A stretch of DNA of 6,550 nt from Chloroflexota bacterium (GTDB lineage Bacteria > Chloroflexota > Dehalococcoidia > Lucifugimonadales > Lucifugimonadaceae), in assembly GCA_002708145.1 (NCBI GenBank), contig PAOV01000037.1, positions 774-7,323 on the forward strand, in the 5' to 3' direction. A program made the position numbers and the translations under genes. This document shows, piece after piece, positions 6,495-6,550 of the stretch (positions are counted from its first letter, which is position 1; each line of letters starts with the position of its first letter). A model generated the notes under the pieces. That model saw only the letters and a program-made list of their open reading frames with translations. It did not search any database and was not told the DNA's origin.

Positions 6495-6550
6495 ATGTTA
6501 AATATTAGAGCAGTTTTATTTGATTTAGACGATACACTAATTGATCGTGC
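6495..6550 (+). CDS. HAD-superfamily hydrolase, N-terminal fragment cut by the window edge
   Basis: ATG at 6495 follows directly on the TAA of the DgoD-like gene, with no gap. The 18 visible codons read MLNIRAVLFDLDDTLIDR, and the FDLDDTLID stretch is HAD motif I (DxDxT), with the nucleophile Asp10 and acid/base Asp12 expected after the first hydrophobic strand. HAD enzymes are mostly Mg2+-dependent phosphatases; phosphoglycolate phosphatase-like or haloacid dehalogenase-like members begin this way. The zero spacing suggests co-translation with the dehydratase and a possible role on a phosphorylated intermediate, but the fragment is too short to choose a subfamily. Confidence 0.82.
   Translation, partial: MLNIRAVLFDLDDTLIDR

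Noticed and set aside
1..6550. CRISPR array, insertion sequence, tRNA/rRNA or attachment site
   Set aside because: No regularly spaced repeats, transposase motifs, RNA-gene signatures or flanking duplications were seen on either strand.

Overview
The window is a strongly AT-rich, densely packed bacterial segment with every supported gene on the + strand. It carries parts of two gene runs built around the enolase superfamily (mandelate racemase / muconate lactonizing enzyme type). The organism cannot be named from the sequence. Low GC, Shine-Dalgarno (SD)-type ribosome sites, mixed ATG/GTG/TTG starts, small spacers and several divergent enolase-superfamily paralogues side by side would fit a free-living marine bacterium. 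The SAR202 lineage of Chloroflexota is known for expanded sets of these enzymes, but that attribution is inference only.

Left run (1-3965): the 3' part of an enolase-superfamily gene (1-867, open at the left edge), a class IV PLP aminotransferase (903-1835), a DMT/EamA-type transporter (1846-2745) and an MFS_3/EntS-like transporter (2742-3965) that overlaps its upstream neighbour by ATGA. Spacers of 35 bp, 10 bp and -4 bp suggest one transcript.

Junction (3966-4082): a 117-bp gap with a 9-bp perfect inverted repeat that extends into a longer imperfect hairpin, followed by a TATAAT-like box. It probably ends the first transcript and starts the second.

Right run (4083-6550): an enolase-superfamily protein with an altered active site (4083-5288), a galactonate-dehydratase (DgoD)-like enzyme with an apparently intact catalytic set (5358-6494), and the first 18 codons of a HAD-superfamily hydrolase (6495 onward) whose ATG directly follows the preceding stop codon.

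Working idea (inference): DgoD-type enzymes dehydrate sugar acids to 2-keto-3-deoxy acids. An aminotransferase of this fold could interconvert a 2-oxo acid and an amino acid, and the two membrane proteins could move substrates or products. The three enolase-superfamily proteins have three different signatures at the acid/base positions, so they are unlikely to be redundant copies. No tRNA, rRNA, CRISPR array, insertion sequence or phage gene was seen, and no gene-free stretch exceeds 117 bp.
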